14,549 nt of DNA from Phocaeicola_A sp963652075 (GCA_963652075.1 CAVJRQ010000079.1:1-14549), one strand, 5' to 3'. Shown: positions 6,303 to 14,433, counted from the first letter of the stretch. Notes: a model not told the origin generated them from the letters alone. Made by a program: numbers and translations.

Positions 6303-7205
6303 ATGAACTGGACAAAAATTATGGAATGTGTCCCCAACTTCAGCGAGGGACGCGACTTGGAGAAAATCGACAAGATAGTGGCACCCTTCCGCGCCAAAGA
6401 GGGAGTGAAGTTGCTGGACTATAGCAACGACCACGACCACAACCGACTGGTAGTGACCGTAGTGGGCGAACCGCAGGCACTGAAAGCCGCCGTACTCGAA
6501 GCAATGGGCGTGGCAGTGGAGCTGATAGACCTGAATCATCACAAAGGTGAACATCCCCGCATGGGAGCGGTGGACGTTGTGCCTTTCATCCCCATACGCA
6601 ACTGTACAATGGACGAGGCGATAGCCCTCTCGAAAGAGGTGGGTCAGGAAGCCGCTGAACGCTACAACCTGCCGGTGTTCCTCTATGAGAAATCGGCCTC
6701 GGCACCGCACCGCGAGAACCTTGCCGCCATCCGCAAAGGTGAGTTCGAGGGCATGGCGGAGAAGATTCACGAGCCCGAATGGCATCCCGACTTCGGTCCG
6801 GCAGAGCGGCATCCGACCGCCGGCACGGTGGCTATCGGCGCACGCATGCCTCTGGTGGCCTTCAACATCAACTTGGACACGCCCAACAAGGACTTGGCGC
6901 ACGACATTGCCAAGAAGATACGTTTCATCGGTGGCGGCTTGCGCTATTGCAAGGCCATGGGCGTGGAACTGAAGGACAGGGGTATCACACAGGTCTCCAT
7001 CAACATGACGGACTACACCAAAACGGCGCTCTACCGCGCTATGGAGATGGTTCGTTTCGAGGCGCGCCGTTACGGTGTCAACGTGATTGGCAGCGAAATC
7101 ATCGGACTGGTGCCGATGGAGGCATTGATTGACACCGCCTCTTACTATCTTGGACTGGAAAACTTCTCGATGCAGCAGGTATTGGAGTCACGCATCATGG
7201 AATAA
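6303..7205 (+). CDS. ftcD: Glutamate formimidoyltransferase (single-function)
   Basis: This 300-residue enzyme transfers the formimino group of N-formimino-L-glutamate to tetrahydrofolate, releasing glutamate. It starts with the typical MNWTKIMECVPNFSEG. The folate/active-site segment GEHPRMGAVDVVPF includes His84, which aligns with the catalytic histidine of mammalian FTCD. A second conserved region runs through RHPTAGTVAIGAR (about 176-188). It corresponds only to the transferase half of the bifunctional animal protein; the cyclodeaminase half is the separate fchA gene two genes downstream. It lies 80 bases after hutU and 12 bases before hutI, consistent with one transcript. An internal ATG at codon 7 is a less likely start. 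Confidence 0.95.
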   Translation: MNWTKIMECVPNFSEGRDLEKIDKIVAPFRAKEGVKLLDYSNDHDHNRLVVTVVGEPQALKAAVLEAMGVAVELIDLNHHKGEHPRMGAVDVVPFIPIRNCTMDEAIALSKEVGQEAAERYNLPVFLYEKSASAPHRENLAAIRKGEFEGMAEKIHEPEWHPDFGPAERHPTAGTVAIGARMPLVAFNINLDTPNKDLAHDIAKKIRFIGGGLRYCKAMGVELKDRGITQVSINMTDYTKTALYRAMEMVRFEARRYGVNVIGSEIIGLVPMEALIDTASYYLGLENFSMQQVLESRIME

Positions 7206-7217
7206 CGCAGGTTGACT

Positions 7218-8453
7218 ATGGACAACAACTTACTGATAGTCAACGCACTGATTGTCACGCCCACAGGCTGCTACGCCCGCAAAGGAAAGGAGATGGGAGA
7301 GTTGCTCCGCATTCCCTGCGGCACGGTGGAGGTGACGGGTGGACGCATCACCTATGTGGGGCCGAACCGTGCTACGCAGCCCGACGGGTACAGGGTGATG
7401 GACGCTCACGGCCAGGTGTTGCTGCCGGGTTTCGTGGACTCACACACCCATTTGGTGTTCGGCGGTTATCGTCCCGAAGAGTTCATGTGGCGCATGCGTG
7501 GCGACAGCTACATGAGCATCATGGAACGTGGCGGAGGCATCGTGAACACGATGAAAGCCACGCGCGAGAGTTCGTTTGACGACCTGAAGCAGAAGGCGGA
7601 ACGCTACATCGACACGATGAGTGCTATGGGAGTGACCACCGTGGAGGGCAAGAGCGGATACGGGTTGGACCGAGACACGGAACTGAAGCAGCTACGGGTG
7701 ATGCAGGCGATTAACGCGGAGCCTCAGCGAAAGGTGGACATCGCCACCACCTTCTTGGGCGCGCACGCCCTGCCTCCCGAGTATGCCGGCAATGCCGAAG
7801 GGTACATCGACTTCCTGATTGACGAGATGTTGCCCTACATCAAGGAGAACCGGCTGGCAGAGAACTGCGACGTGTTCTGCGAAAAGGGAGTCTTCAGCGT
7901 GGAACAGAGCCGGCGTTTGCTGAGCAGCGCCCAAGCGATGGGGTATGGCATCAAGATTCATGCCGACGAAATCGTAACGTTCGGAGGGTCTGAGCTGGCC
8001 GCCGAGTTACACGCCCTCTCCGCCGACCACTTGCTGCACGCTTCGGACACGGGCATCCGCGCCATGGCGGAGAACAACGTAGTCGCTACCCTACTCCCCT
8101 TGACGGCGTTCACCTTGCGTGAGCCTTACGCCCGCGGACGAGAGATGATAGACAACGGATGTGCCGTGGCACTCGCCACCGACCTCAACCCCGGCAGTTG
8201 TTGCTCCGGGTCGATACCGCTGACCTTCGCACTGGCGTGCATCTACATGCACCTGAGCGTGGAAGAGGCCATCACGGCACTCACCCTCAACGGGGCGGCA
8301 GCCATCAACCGGGCGGACCGCATCGGCAGCATCGAAGTGGGCAAACAGGGCGACCTCGTGTTGCTGGACTCTGACACCTACTACGTGTTGCCCTACTACA
8401 CGGGCATGAATTCGGTGCGACACACCATCAAAGGCGGTGTGGTGGTGCACTGA
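7218..8453 (+). CDS. hutI: Imidazolonepropionase
   Basis: This 411-residue amidohydrolase opens the ring of 4-imidazolone-5-propionate to give N-formimino-L-glutamate, the third step of histidine degradation. Metal-site residues of the family are present: H76-T-H78 (DSHTH), H183 (LGAH), H248 with E251 (HADE) and D322 (ATDLNPG). The C-terminal IGSIEVGKQGDLVLLD segment is the usual amidohydrolase beta-sandwich return. The frame can be opened from a TTG at 7212, but ATG 7218 (MDNNLLIVNA) fits the family better and sits 12 bases after the ftcD stop, consistent with coupled translation. Confidence 0.96.
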   Translation: MDNNLLIVNALIVTPTGCYARKGKEMGELLRIPCGTVEVTGGRITYVGPNRATQPDGYRVMDAHGQVLLPGFVDSHTHLVFGGYRPEEFMWRMRGDSYMSIMERGGGIVNTMKATRESSFDDLKQKAERYIDTMSAMGVTTVEGKSGYGLDRDTELKQLRVMQAINAEPQRKVDIATTFLGAHALPPEYAGNAEGYIDFLIDEMLPYIKENRLAENCDVFCEKGVFSVEQSRRLLSSAQAMGYGIKIHADEIVTFGGSELAAELHALSADHLLHASDTGIRAMAENNVVATLLPLTAFTLREPYARGREMIDNGCAVALATDLNPGSCCSGSIPLTFALACIYMHLSVEEAITALTLNGAAAINRADRIGSIEVGKQGDLVLLDSDTYYVLPYYTGMNSVRHTIKGGVVVH

Positions 8454-8500
8454 CGGGAGAAACCTCTTTTACTGAAAACAACAAGAAAAAACGAAACAAT

Positions 8501-9130
8501 ATGTTAGCAGAACTGACAATCAAGGATTTTCTGGCACGCACAGCGGGCAACGACCCCGTGCCCGGCGGCGGTAGCATATCGGCATTGAACGGTGCCTTGG
8601 CGGCTGCCCTTGCACAGATGGTGGCTGGACTGACCATCGGACGCAAGAAGTATGCCGACCGTGAGGAGGAGATGAAAGCGTTAGCCGCGCACTTTGAGCA
8701 GGTGCTTGGCGAACTGGTGGCAGACATCGACAATGACGCGGATGCCTATAACCGGGTATTCGCCGCATTCAAGATGCCCAAGGAGAGCGACGAAGAAAAG
8801 GCGTTGCGCACAGCAACCATCCAACAGGAGACCAAACATGCGGCAGAGGTACCCATGGGAGTAGCCCGCAAGGTGTGCGCATCGCTCGGTCAACTGGTGA
8901 CCGTGGCGGAAAAGGGCAACCAGAATGCCGTGACGGACGCTTGCGTAGCGGCGATGTGCGCACGCACGGCCGTGCTGGGCGCGCTGATGAACGTACGCAT
9001 CAATCTGACCTCCATCACCGACGAAGCCTATGTGGCACGCATGGAGGCGGAGGCCAAGGAACTGGAACGGCAAGTCCTGAAGACTGAACAAACAGTAATG
9101 AACCATTTAAAAAAGACTTTGAACTCATGA
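8501..9130 (+). CDS. fchA: Formimidoyltetrahydrofolate cyclodeaminase
   Basis: This 209-residue, mainly helical protein converts 5-formimino-THF, the FtcD product, to 5,10-methenyl-THF and ammonia, feeding the one-carbon pool. Diagnostic blocks are PVPGGGSISALNGALAAAL (19-37), the acidic DIDNDADAY region (75-83) and GNQNAVTDACVAA (139-151). Size matches stand-alone FchA proteins and the C-terminal half of animal FTCD. The 47-base gap before it ends in an A-rich leader typical of Bacteroidota translation starts. Its stop codon overlaps the hutH start (ATGA at 9127-9130), which indicates translational coupling. Confidence 0.94.
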   Translation: MLAELTIKDFLARTAGNDPVPGGGSISALNGALAAALAQMVAGLTIGRKKYADREEEMKALAAHFEQVLGELVADIDNDADAYNRVFAAFKMPKESDEEKALRTATIQQETKHAAEVPMGVARKVCASLGQLVTVAEKGNQNAVTDACVAAMCARTAVLGALMNVRINLTSITDEAYVARMEAEAKELERQVLKTEQTVMNHLKKTLNS

Positions 9131-10626
9131 GCAAAAACATCTTTCAAATAGGGAACGGCGACCTCACCTTTGAGGATATCCAACGCATCATCAACGAGAA
9201 CCTCAAGCTGGAGCTATCGCCCAGCGCCAAGGAGCGCATCCAGAAGTGCCGCGACTACCTGGACCATAAAATAGAGACATCCACCGAACCGCTGTATGGC
9301 ATCACCACCGGGTTCGGCTCATTGTGTAACCACAACATCTCGCCGGACGAACTGAGCAAGTTGCAGGAGAACCTGGTGAAGAGCCACGCCTGCAGCGTAG
9401 GACAAGAGATGCCTCACGTCATCGTGAAGCTGATGTTTCTGCTCAAGGCGCACGCCCTCTCGTTGGGTCACAGCGGCGTGCAGTTGATTACCGTGCAGCG
9501 CATCATCGACTTTTTCAACAACGACGTGATGCCTATCGTCTACGACCGCGGTTCGTTGGGAGCATCGGGCGACTTGGCTCCCCTTGCCAACCTCTTCCTG
9601 CCGTTGATTGGCGTGGGCGACGTATATTATAAAGGTAAACGGTGCGAGGCCATCAGCGTGCTCGACGAGTTTGGCTGGGAGCCCGTGAAGCTGAAGAGCA
9701 AAGAGGGATTGGCCCTGCTCAACGGCACACAGTTCATGAGTGCCAATGGCGTGTTCGCCATCCTGAAGGCGTTCCGTCTCTCGAAGATGGCGGACCTGAT
9801 TGCCGCCGTTTCACTGGAGGCTTTCGACGGGCGCATCGACCCGTTCATGGACTGCATTCAACGGATGCGTCCACACAAAGGGCAGATAGAGACAGGCGAG
9901 GCATTCCGCAAACTGTTGGATGGCAGTGAGCTGATAAAGCAGCCGAAGAAGCATGTGCAAGACCCCTACTCGTTCCGCTGCATCCCCCAGGTACACGGAG
10001 CCACCAAGGATGCCATCCGTCACACCTCGTCGGTGTTGCTGACCGAAATCAACTCCGTGACGGACAATCCCACCATCTTCCCCGATGAGGATTTGATTAT
10101 CTCCGGAGGTAACTTCCACGGGCAACCCCTGGCGTTGGTATACGACTACTTGGCCATCGCCATGGCGGAACTGGGCAACATCTCCGAGCGTCGTGTAGCC
10201 CAGCTCATCATGGGACTGCGCAACCTGCCCGAGTTCCTGGTGGCTGAGCCGGGACTCAACTCGGGATTCATGATTCCGCAGTACGCCGCAGCCTCCATGG
10301 TCAGCCAGAACAAGATGTACTGTTACGCGGCCAGCAGCGACTCCATCGTATCGAGCAACGGACAGGAAGACCACGTGAGTATGGGTGCCAACGCCGCCAC
10401 CAAGCTCTATAAGGTAATGGATAACCTGGAGCTGATACTCGCCATCGAGCTGATGAACGGCGCACAGGGTCTCGACTTCCGCCGTCCGCTGAAATCTTCG
10501 CCCTACATCGAACAGTTCATCAAGGAGTACCGCAACGAAGTGCCTTTCATCAAGGAGGACATCGTGATGTACAAGGAGATTCACAAAACAGTGGCTTTCC
10601 TGAAGCGGTTCAAGTTCGACTATTGA
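9127..10626 (+). CDS. hutH: Histidine ammonia-lyase
   Basis: This 499-residue enzyme deaminates L-histidine to trans-urocanate and commits histidine to degradation. The signature GSLGASGDLAPLANL (142-156) contains the Ala146-Ser147-Gly148 triad that cyclises to the MIO electrophile. Y58 in YGITTGFG is the expected catalytic tyrosine. The NLVKSHA segment with His87 favours a histidine substrate over tyrosine or phenylalanine. Length agrees with other HAL enzymes. It is the last gene of the operon although it catalyses the first step, and it overlaps fchA by 4 bases. A strong terminator follows. Confidence 0.97.
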   Translation: MSKNIFQIGNGDLTFEDIQRIINENLKLELSPSAKERIQKCRDYLDHKIETSTEPLYGITTGFGSLCNHNISPDELSKLQENLVKSHACSVGQEMPHVIVKLMFLLKAHALSLGHSGVQLITVQRIIDFFNNDVMPIVYDRGSLGASGDLAPLANLFLPLIGVGDVYYKGKRCEAISVLDEFGWEPVKLKSKEGLALLNGTQFMSANGVFAILKAFRLSKMADLIAAVSLEAFDGRIDPFMDCIQRMRPHKGQIETGEAFRKLLDGSELIKQPKKHVQDPYSFRCIPQVHGATKDAIRHTSSVLLTEINSVTDNPTIFPDEDLIISGGNFHGQPLALVYDYLAIAMAELGNISERRVAQLIMGLRNLPEFLVAEPGLNSGFMIPQYAAASMVSQNKMYCYAASSDSIVSSNGQEDHVSMGANAATKLYKVMDNLELILAIELMNGAQGLDFRRPLKSSPYIEQFIKEYRNEVPFIKEDIVMYKEIHKTVAFLKRFKFDY

Positions 10627-10650
10627 CGAAACGATTGAGAGAGATATACT

Positions 10651-10839
10651 TCAAAGTCCACCGTGAAACATCCGTTCCGGTGGACTTTTCCGTTTAATCA
10701 GCCCTTCCTGTGTAAGCGCCGCCAAGGGTGCTTCATTGCTTATCACATGGAGATTCTTCCCGAAGAACTCCGTCAGCTTGCCTGCCGATTGATTGGCATA
10801 TTCAAGCACGCAGCAGGTCTCGATTATTCTTTCAACTTG
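10651..10839 (-). pseudogene. Open, protein-like minus-strand frame without a start (possible gene remnant)
   Basis: Downstream of and slightly overlapping the cupin gene, in a different frame, 62 codons are open between a TGA at 10842-10840 and a TGA at 10653-10651. The translation reads like a normal protein, with stretches ETCCVLEYANQSAGK, TEFFGKNLHVIS and LAALTQEGLIKRK, and codon choice resembles neighbouring genes. It lacks an ATG near its beginning and its last codons run into the hut terminator. The best guess is the leftover 3' end of a gene lost beside the cupin gene; chance openness in GC-rich DNA is the alternative. I do not recognise the family. Confidence 0.3.
10653..10689 (+). 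terminator. Rho-independent terminator of the hut operon
   Basis: AAAGTCCACCG (10653-10663) pairs perfectly over 11 bp with CGGTGGACTTT (10678-10688). Inside the 14-nt loop GAA (10665-10667) can pair with TTC (10675-10677). A T run follows on the plus strand (TTTT, 10686-10689), and the A run on the other side may let it also work for the converging minus-strand gene. It begins 27 bases after the hutH stop. Confidence 0.88.
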
Positions 10840-11918
10840 TCATACACCTCGTCCGACACCGGTTCCAGCCACTCGTTGGGTTCCGAACCGGGTTGGGAGT
10901 TCTCCACAGCCACGTGGGTAGCAATATGCTGAAACCAGCTCTCCCTTTGTGCGCCATGCCAATGCTTCACTCCCTCCGGAATGTCGATAACGTCACCGGG
11001 ATGGAGGGCGACGGCTGGCTTGCCCCACTCCTGGTACCACCCCTTGCCCGACACGCAGATAAGTATCTGACGGGCACCGTGATGGATGTGCCAGTTGTTG
11101 CGGCATCCGGGTTCAAAGGTGACGTTCGACATCGGGAGGGCGCTCTTCTCACCCTCTCCGAGGTTCTTGGGAGAGAGGGATGCCAAGTGGCTGTTCCCCG
11201 TGAAGTAGTTGGCGTATGCCGTGTTCGGATTTCCCTTGACCCATGCCCCGGCGTTGGCATCGGCGGCATTGTCGCACTGCGATAGTCCGTTGCGGCTCAG
11301 GTATTCCATCAGTTCGTCTATCTGCTCCTCGGTGTTGCCCATGCGTACGGCACCCTTTTGGTGGGATGCCAGCTGCGGAGCCACGCCCTTGAGGGAGGCC
11401 AAGGCGGCAACGGTGACAATCTCGCGGTCGCTTGCCGACAGTTGGTCTGAAGCGAAGATGTCACCGAAGAGGTGTGATTTCAGATAGTAATCGTCCTGAG
11501 GACAAAAGTCATAGTTGAACGGCTTGCCGCTCAACCGGGTCTGCACCTCCGTACCCGTCTTGAGAGCCAGTTGGGCATCGTCCCATATTGCGGGTCGCTG
11601 CCACGCCTTGCCCTCATTGTCTACCTTACCCTCCGCCTTGCGTGCGTCGAGTACCTTTGACAGGGTATTTAGGGCGTTGAGCGAGCGTGGGAAACCGGTG
11701 TAGGCATAGAGTTGGGAGAAAGCCTCCTTGATTTCGTTGACGGTTACTCCACCGTCGAGTGCGTCGTTAATGGCAGGAGCCAGACGTTCTTGGTCGCCCC
11801 TGGCTTCGAGGCTGGCCAGTGTGGCGAGGTGCAGCTGTCTACCGGTCAGCCTACCCTCCGCCATGCAATGATTGACTGTTATCATAAATAATGCGAGTAA
11901 AACGAATAATTTCTTCAT
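10824..11918 (-). CDS. Secreted carboxymuconolactone decarboxylase family/cupin protein
   Basis: This 364-residue protein has a signal peptide (MKKLFVLLALFMITVNHCMA, cleavage likely after residue 20). Two carboxymuconolactone-decarboxylase-like helical regions follow (about 23-95 and 145-208, the second with ASHQKGAVRMG), then a C-terminal cupin (about 263-336). The cupin metal motifs are H277-x-H279-x4-Q284 and G308-x5-P-x-G-xx-H319. Gln replaces the usual Glu, as in the Mn-dependent cupin hydroxynitrile lyases. No AhpD-type CxxC is seen, so peroxidase chemistry is unlikely. The reaction is unknown. The frame extends upstream to 12140, but the signal peptide and a -7 element at 11952-11945 place the start at ATG 11918. 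It is divergent from flavodoxin. Confidence 0.87.
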   Translation of the reverse strand: MKKLFVLLALFMITVNHCMAEGRLTGRQLHLATLASLEARGDQERLAPAINDALDGGVTVNEIKEAFSQLYAYTGFPRSLNALNTLSKVLDARKAEGKVDNEGKAWQRPAIWDDAQLALKTGTEVQTRLSGKPFNYDFCPQDDYYLKSHLFGDIFASDQLSASDREIVTVAALASLKGVAPQLASHQKGAVRMGNTEEQIDELMEYLSRNGLSQCDNAADANAGAWVKGNPNTAYANYFTGNSHLASLSPKNLGEGEKSALPMSNVTFEPGCRNNWHIHHGARQILICVSGKGWYQEWGKPAVALHPGDVIDIPEGVKHWHGAQRESWFQHIATHVAVENSQPGSEPNEWLEPVSDEVYDKLKE

Positions 11919-11944
11919 AACGATACATATTGGTAAGACTGATG

Positions 11945-11952
11945 CAAAGCTA
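11945..11952 (-). promoter_or_regulatory. -7 promoter element of the cupin/CMD gene
   Basis: Read on the minus strand this is TAGCTTTG, an exact TAnnTTTG match, 26 bases before the ATG at 11918. It lies inside the upstream extension of the reading frame and therefore excludes that longer protein. No TTTG at -33 spacing was seen. Confidence 0.55.
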
Positions 11953-12178
11953 CCGTCTTTCCGCCGTACCCCACCTATCCATTTTACGGATGTTTGTATC
12001 ATTATTCTCGTTTTTGCCGAAGAAACCGCACGTGGGAATGGGGATAAGAAAAAGCCAGAGAAACCGTTCGCATGTTTATGGAATGGATGCATCAGCCGTT
12101 GCGCCATCCCCATAAATAGGGAGAGGACGGAGTCCACCAAGCGGAGGAGGCGGACAGAAAATTCCCTACTTTAGGGTA
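11953..12178. other. Divergent intergenic region between cupin/CMD gene and flavodoxin
   Basis: With the flanking promoter elements this non-coding gap is 322 bases long. Reading frames cross it on both strands, but none has family-like sequence or a convincing start, and the minus-strand one is only an extension of the cupin frame. No convincing palindrome, RNA gene or riboswitch was recognised. A shared operator for the two divergent genes is possible but not visible. Confidence 0.5.
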
Positions 12179-12209
12179 TTTCCGCACTCCGGACGATGCG
12201 CTTACTTTG
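12179..12209 (+). promoter_or_regulatory. Promoter of flavodoxin gene
   Basis: TTTC (12179-12182), a 19-bp spacer and TTACTTTG (12202-12209) match TTTG-N19-TAnnTTTG with one mismatch in each element. The start codon is 31 bases downstream, after an AT-rich leader. Confidence 0.5.
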
Positions 12210-12240
12210 CAGCATCAACAAATCATTAATTCTTTAGCTT

Positions 12241-12744
12241 ATGAAGTTAGGTATATTTTTCGGTTCTACCACAGGAACAACGGAATCCGTGGCAAACAAA
12301 ATCGCACAGAATATGGGCATCGCACAGGCTGACGTGCACGAAGTGAGCAAACTGACGGCGGATTTGGTCAACGGCTATGACGTGCTGTTGCTGGGCACCT
12401 CCACGTGGGGCGACGGCGAGCTGCAGGACGACTGGTACGACGGCATCAATACGCTGAAAGGGATGAACCTAAGCAACAAGACCATCGCGCTGTTCGGCTG
12501 CGGCGACTCCGAGTCGTACTGCGACACCTTCTGCGACGGCATAGGCGTGCTCTACGAAGACCTGAAAGACAGCGGATGCCAGTTTGTCGGCCAAGTGCCG
12601 GCAACGGACTACCATTACGGCTCGTCCATCTCCGTTATCAACGGCAACTTCGTCGGGCTGGCCATCGATGACATGAACGAGAGCGACAAGACGGACGGAC
12701 GCATCGAAGCCTGGACGAAACAGTTGCAGGCCGAGCTCGCCTAA
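12241..12744 (+). CDS. fldA: Flavodoxin (long-chain)
   Basis: This 167-residue FMN-binding electron carrier acts in the cytoplasm and can replace ferredoxin, often when iron is scarce. The phosphate-binding loop GSTTGTTESVA (8-18) is at the N-terminus. The two isoalloxazine-facing loops are STWGDGELQ (54-62, with W56) and GCGDSESYCDTFCDG (86-100, with Y93). The YEDL...F insertion in the last strand marks the long-chain class. It is transcribed alone, diverges from the cupin gene and converges on the MATE gene. A ferredoxin gene lies about 9.5 kb away in the same window, but no Fur-like operator was recognised to show iron control. Confidence 0.96.
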   Translation: MKLGIFFGSTTGTTESVANKIAQNMGIAQADVHEVSKLTADLVNGYDVLLLGTSTWGDGELQDDWYDGINTLKGMNLSNKTIALFGCGDSESYCDTFCDGIGVLYEDLKDSGCQFVGQVPATDYHYGSSISVINGNFVGLAIDDMNESDKTDGRIEAWTKQLQAELA

Positions 12745-12801
12745 ACAGGTTAACCATAAATAGGTATTTTCTTTCATACAGGTTGTTATTTATCTAAGTA
12801 A

Positions 12802-12847
12802 GAGCGGCATCACCCTTTCGCAAAAACAGGAAAGGGAGATGCCGCTC
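12802..12847. terminator. Large hairpin between converging flavodoxin and MATE genes
   Basis: GAGCGGCATC (12802-12811) pairs with GATGCCGCTC (12838-12847). After one A-A mismatch, CCCTTTC (12813-12819) pairs with GAAAGGG (12830-12836) around a 10-nt loop. This gives 17 bp in 46 bases. Neither side has a strong U-tract, though the minus strand reads CTCTTACTT. It probably serves as a two-way terminator for the converging genes; it could also be a repeat element. Confidence 0.6.
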
Positions 12848-12988
12848 AATGTATCGTAGCGCGTGGCAAAGGCTTCGCCGTCAAGGTTTATCTCCGAGAG
12901 ACGAACCCGTATGCGACCGAGTGACTGCGGAGAAACGCAGCATACCAAGCCTCCTTGACTCGTAGGCAGCGAGGCAATCCGTCTCCGC
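12848..12988 (-). other. Unassigned DNA after the MATE gene, open in one minus-strand frame
   Basis: Between the MATE stop and the large hairpin no gene was recognised. A minus-strand frame is open for 73 codons (13011 to 12793, stop TAA at 12792-12790) and passes through this region. Its translation includes CCVSPQSLGRIRVR, SEINLDGEAFATRYDTLSG and SLSCFCERVMPLL, without any ATG before the last residues. A small hairpin (CTGCG at 12925-12929, CGCAG at 12936-12940) is present. It could be a decayed coding remnant or a non-coding intergenic repeat that happens to be open. Confidence 0.3.
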
Positions 12989-14353
12989 TTAACGCCGACG
13001 TAGCCGTTGCCCTACAAAGATGGACAAGACGAGCAACAGCGTGAGAAACTCCGCCAAGGGGACGGAAAGCCAGATGCCCGGAGTACCCGCCACCAAAGGG
13101 AGCGTCAGGAAACTCAACGTCATGAACACGAATCCCCGCATGACGGTAATCCACATAGCCGGCACAGGACGTTCCATGCTTTGAAAGTAGACGATGGAGA
13201 CGATGTTGACGGCAAAGAAGATGAACCCGATGGCGAAGAGGGGCAACCCGTCCGACGCATAGCTGAAGGCAGGGCAAGACGAGTCGATGAACATACCCAC
13301 AATCTCGTGACGGAAGAGCCAGGTGAACACGCAGAAAACCGTACCGAAACCAAGGGCGGACTGAAAGGCCAACTTGCGTGTCAACTTCACCCGATGCATC
13401 AGTCCCGCACCCAGGTTATAGCTGAGGATAGGCTGTGCCGACTGGCCAATGGCATTGTACACCATAAAGATGATGGGGAAGAAGTAGCAGGCGATGCTGA
13501 ACGATGCCACGCCATCCTCGCCCAGGTAGGAGATGAAGACATAATTGCCGATGAGCATCATGTAGGCAATGGTACACTCGCACAGGAACGATGAGATTCC
13601 CAGCTTACACATATACCACACGTTGCGACAGGTCAGACGGAAACTCTTCCAACTCTGCTTGATGCGGATGAAGCGAACCGTCTCCGCCTTGGCCCACAGA
13701 TAGACCAGTATCATGATACCCCCTACGATGGTTCCCAGGCCTGTGGCCAAAGCCGCACCCATCATGCCCCATCCGAAAGGGAAGATAAAGAGGTAGTCGA
13801 AAAATATATTCAACACCGCAGGAACCACCGTACACCACATGGAGAACTTGGGCGACCCGTCGAGCCGGACGAAGAAACTGCCCGACACCAACAGCGACGA
13901 GAAGACCAGAAACGGCACATACCAATAGAGATACTCCGAGGCAAGGGGTTCCAAACGCTCGGAAGCTCCAAGCAAATAGGAGATTTCGGGAGCGAAAAGG
14001 CACACCAGCAGCGACGCTGCTATCATGAAGACCGACGAGACGGTGATGGCCTGCGTCATAATGATGCGCGCCACCTTCACCTTGCCATGTGACAGGTGAA
14101 TGGAAGCAATGACTGAACCGCCCAAACCGAACATCAGCCCGAGGCCGGTGGCCAGCATAAAGATAGGGGCAGTGATGTTGACGGCAGCCAAGCCGTCGCT
14201 ACCAATGCCATTGCCCACAAAGATACCGTCCGTGATGACGAACGCAGCGGAAAACACCATACCCATCAAGGTGGGTATCAACAGTTTGCGAAACAACTTC
14301 GGAATCTCCATACTACCGAAGTCGATAGAGTCTTTCAATTCTTCTGTACGCAT
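12989..14353 (-). CDS. MATE family efflux transporter
   Basis: This 454-residue inner-membrane protein has about twelve hydrophobic segments and ends in a basic tail (GQRLRRR). The opening IPKLFRKLLIPTLMGMVFSA, then ITDGIFVGNGIG and AAVNITAPIF, and the second-half IGQSAQPILSYNLGAG and FQSMERPVPA segments are typical of the multidrug and toxin extrusion family, closer to the MepA-like branch than to classical NorM. Such proteins export cationic drugs or metabolites using Na+ or H+ gradients; the substrate here cannot be predicted. The frame extends to 14446, but the promoter at 14465-14434 overlaps that extension, so ATG 14353 (MRTEELKDSI) is used. It is likely a single-gene unit. Confidence 0.93.
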   Translation of the reverse strand: MRTEELKDSIDFGSMEIPKLFRKLLIPTLMGMVFSAAFVITDGIFVGNGIGSDGLAAVNITAPIFMLATGLGLMFGLGGSVIASIHLSHGKVKVARIIMTQAITVSSVFMIAASLLVCLFAPEISYLLGASERLEPLASEYLYWYVPFLVFSSLLVSGSFFVRLDGSPKFSMWCTVVPAVLNIFFDYLFIFPFGWGMMGAALATGLGTIVGGIMILVYLWAKAETVRFIRIKQSWKSFRLTCRNVWYMCKLGISSFLCECTIAYMMLIGNYVFISYLGEDGVASFSIACYFFPIIFMVYNAIGQSAQPILSYNLGAGLMHRVKLTRKLAFQSALGFGTVFCVFTWLFRHEIVGMFIDSSCPAFSYASDGLPLFAIGFIFFAVNIVSIVYFQSMERPVPAMWITVMRGFVFMTLSFLTLPLVAGTPGIWLSVPLAEFLTLLLVLSIFVGQRLRRR

Positions 14354-14433
14354 TTCTCTTTTTGTTTTAAGTTTCAGCGGCATCTCACGAACAACGCCGC
14401 ATTCCGATAAATATGATTTAGTTAAACGGGCGG

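Noticed and set aside
9811..10584. Long 257-codon minus-strand frame opposite hutH
   Set aside because: An antisense shadow of hutH with no promoter and no family resemblance.
11919..12140. N-terminal extension of the cupin/CMD frame starting at 12140
   Set aside because: A signal peptide begins at 11918 and a -7 promoter element lies within the extension. The extension sequence has no domain-like character.
11872..12174. Plus-strand open frame of 100 codons across the cupin-flavodoxin gap
   Set aside because: It starts inside the cupin signal-peptide region on the opposite strand, has no promoter, and its low-complexity basic translation resembles no family.
12745..12784. Repeated ACAGGTT (12745-12751 and 12778-12784) and GGTTAACC palindrome after flavodoxin
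   Set aside because: Too short to separate from chance and not linked to any promoter or gene.
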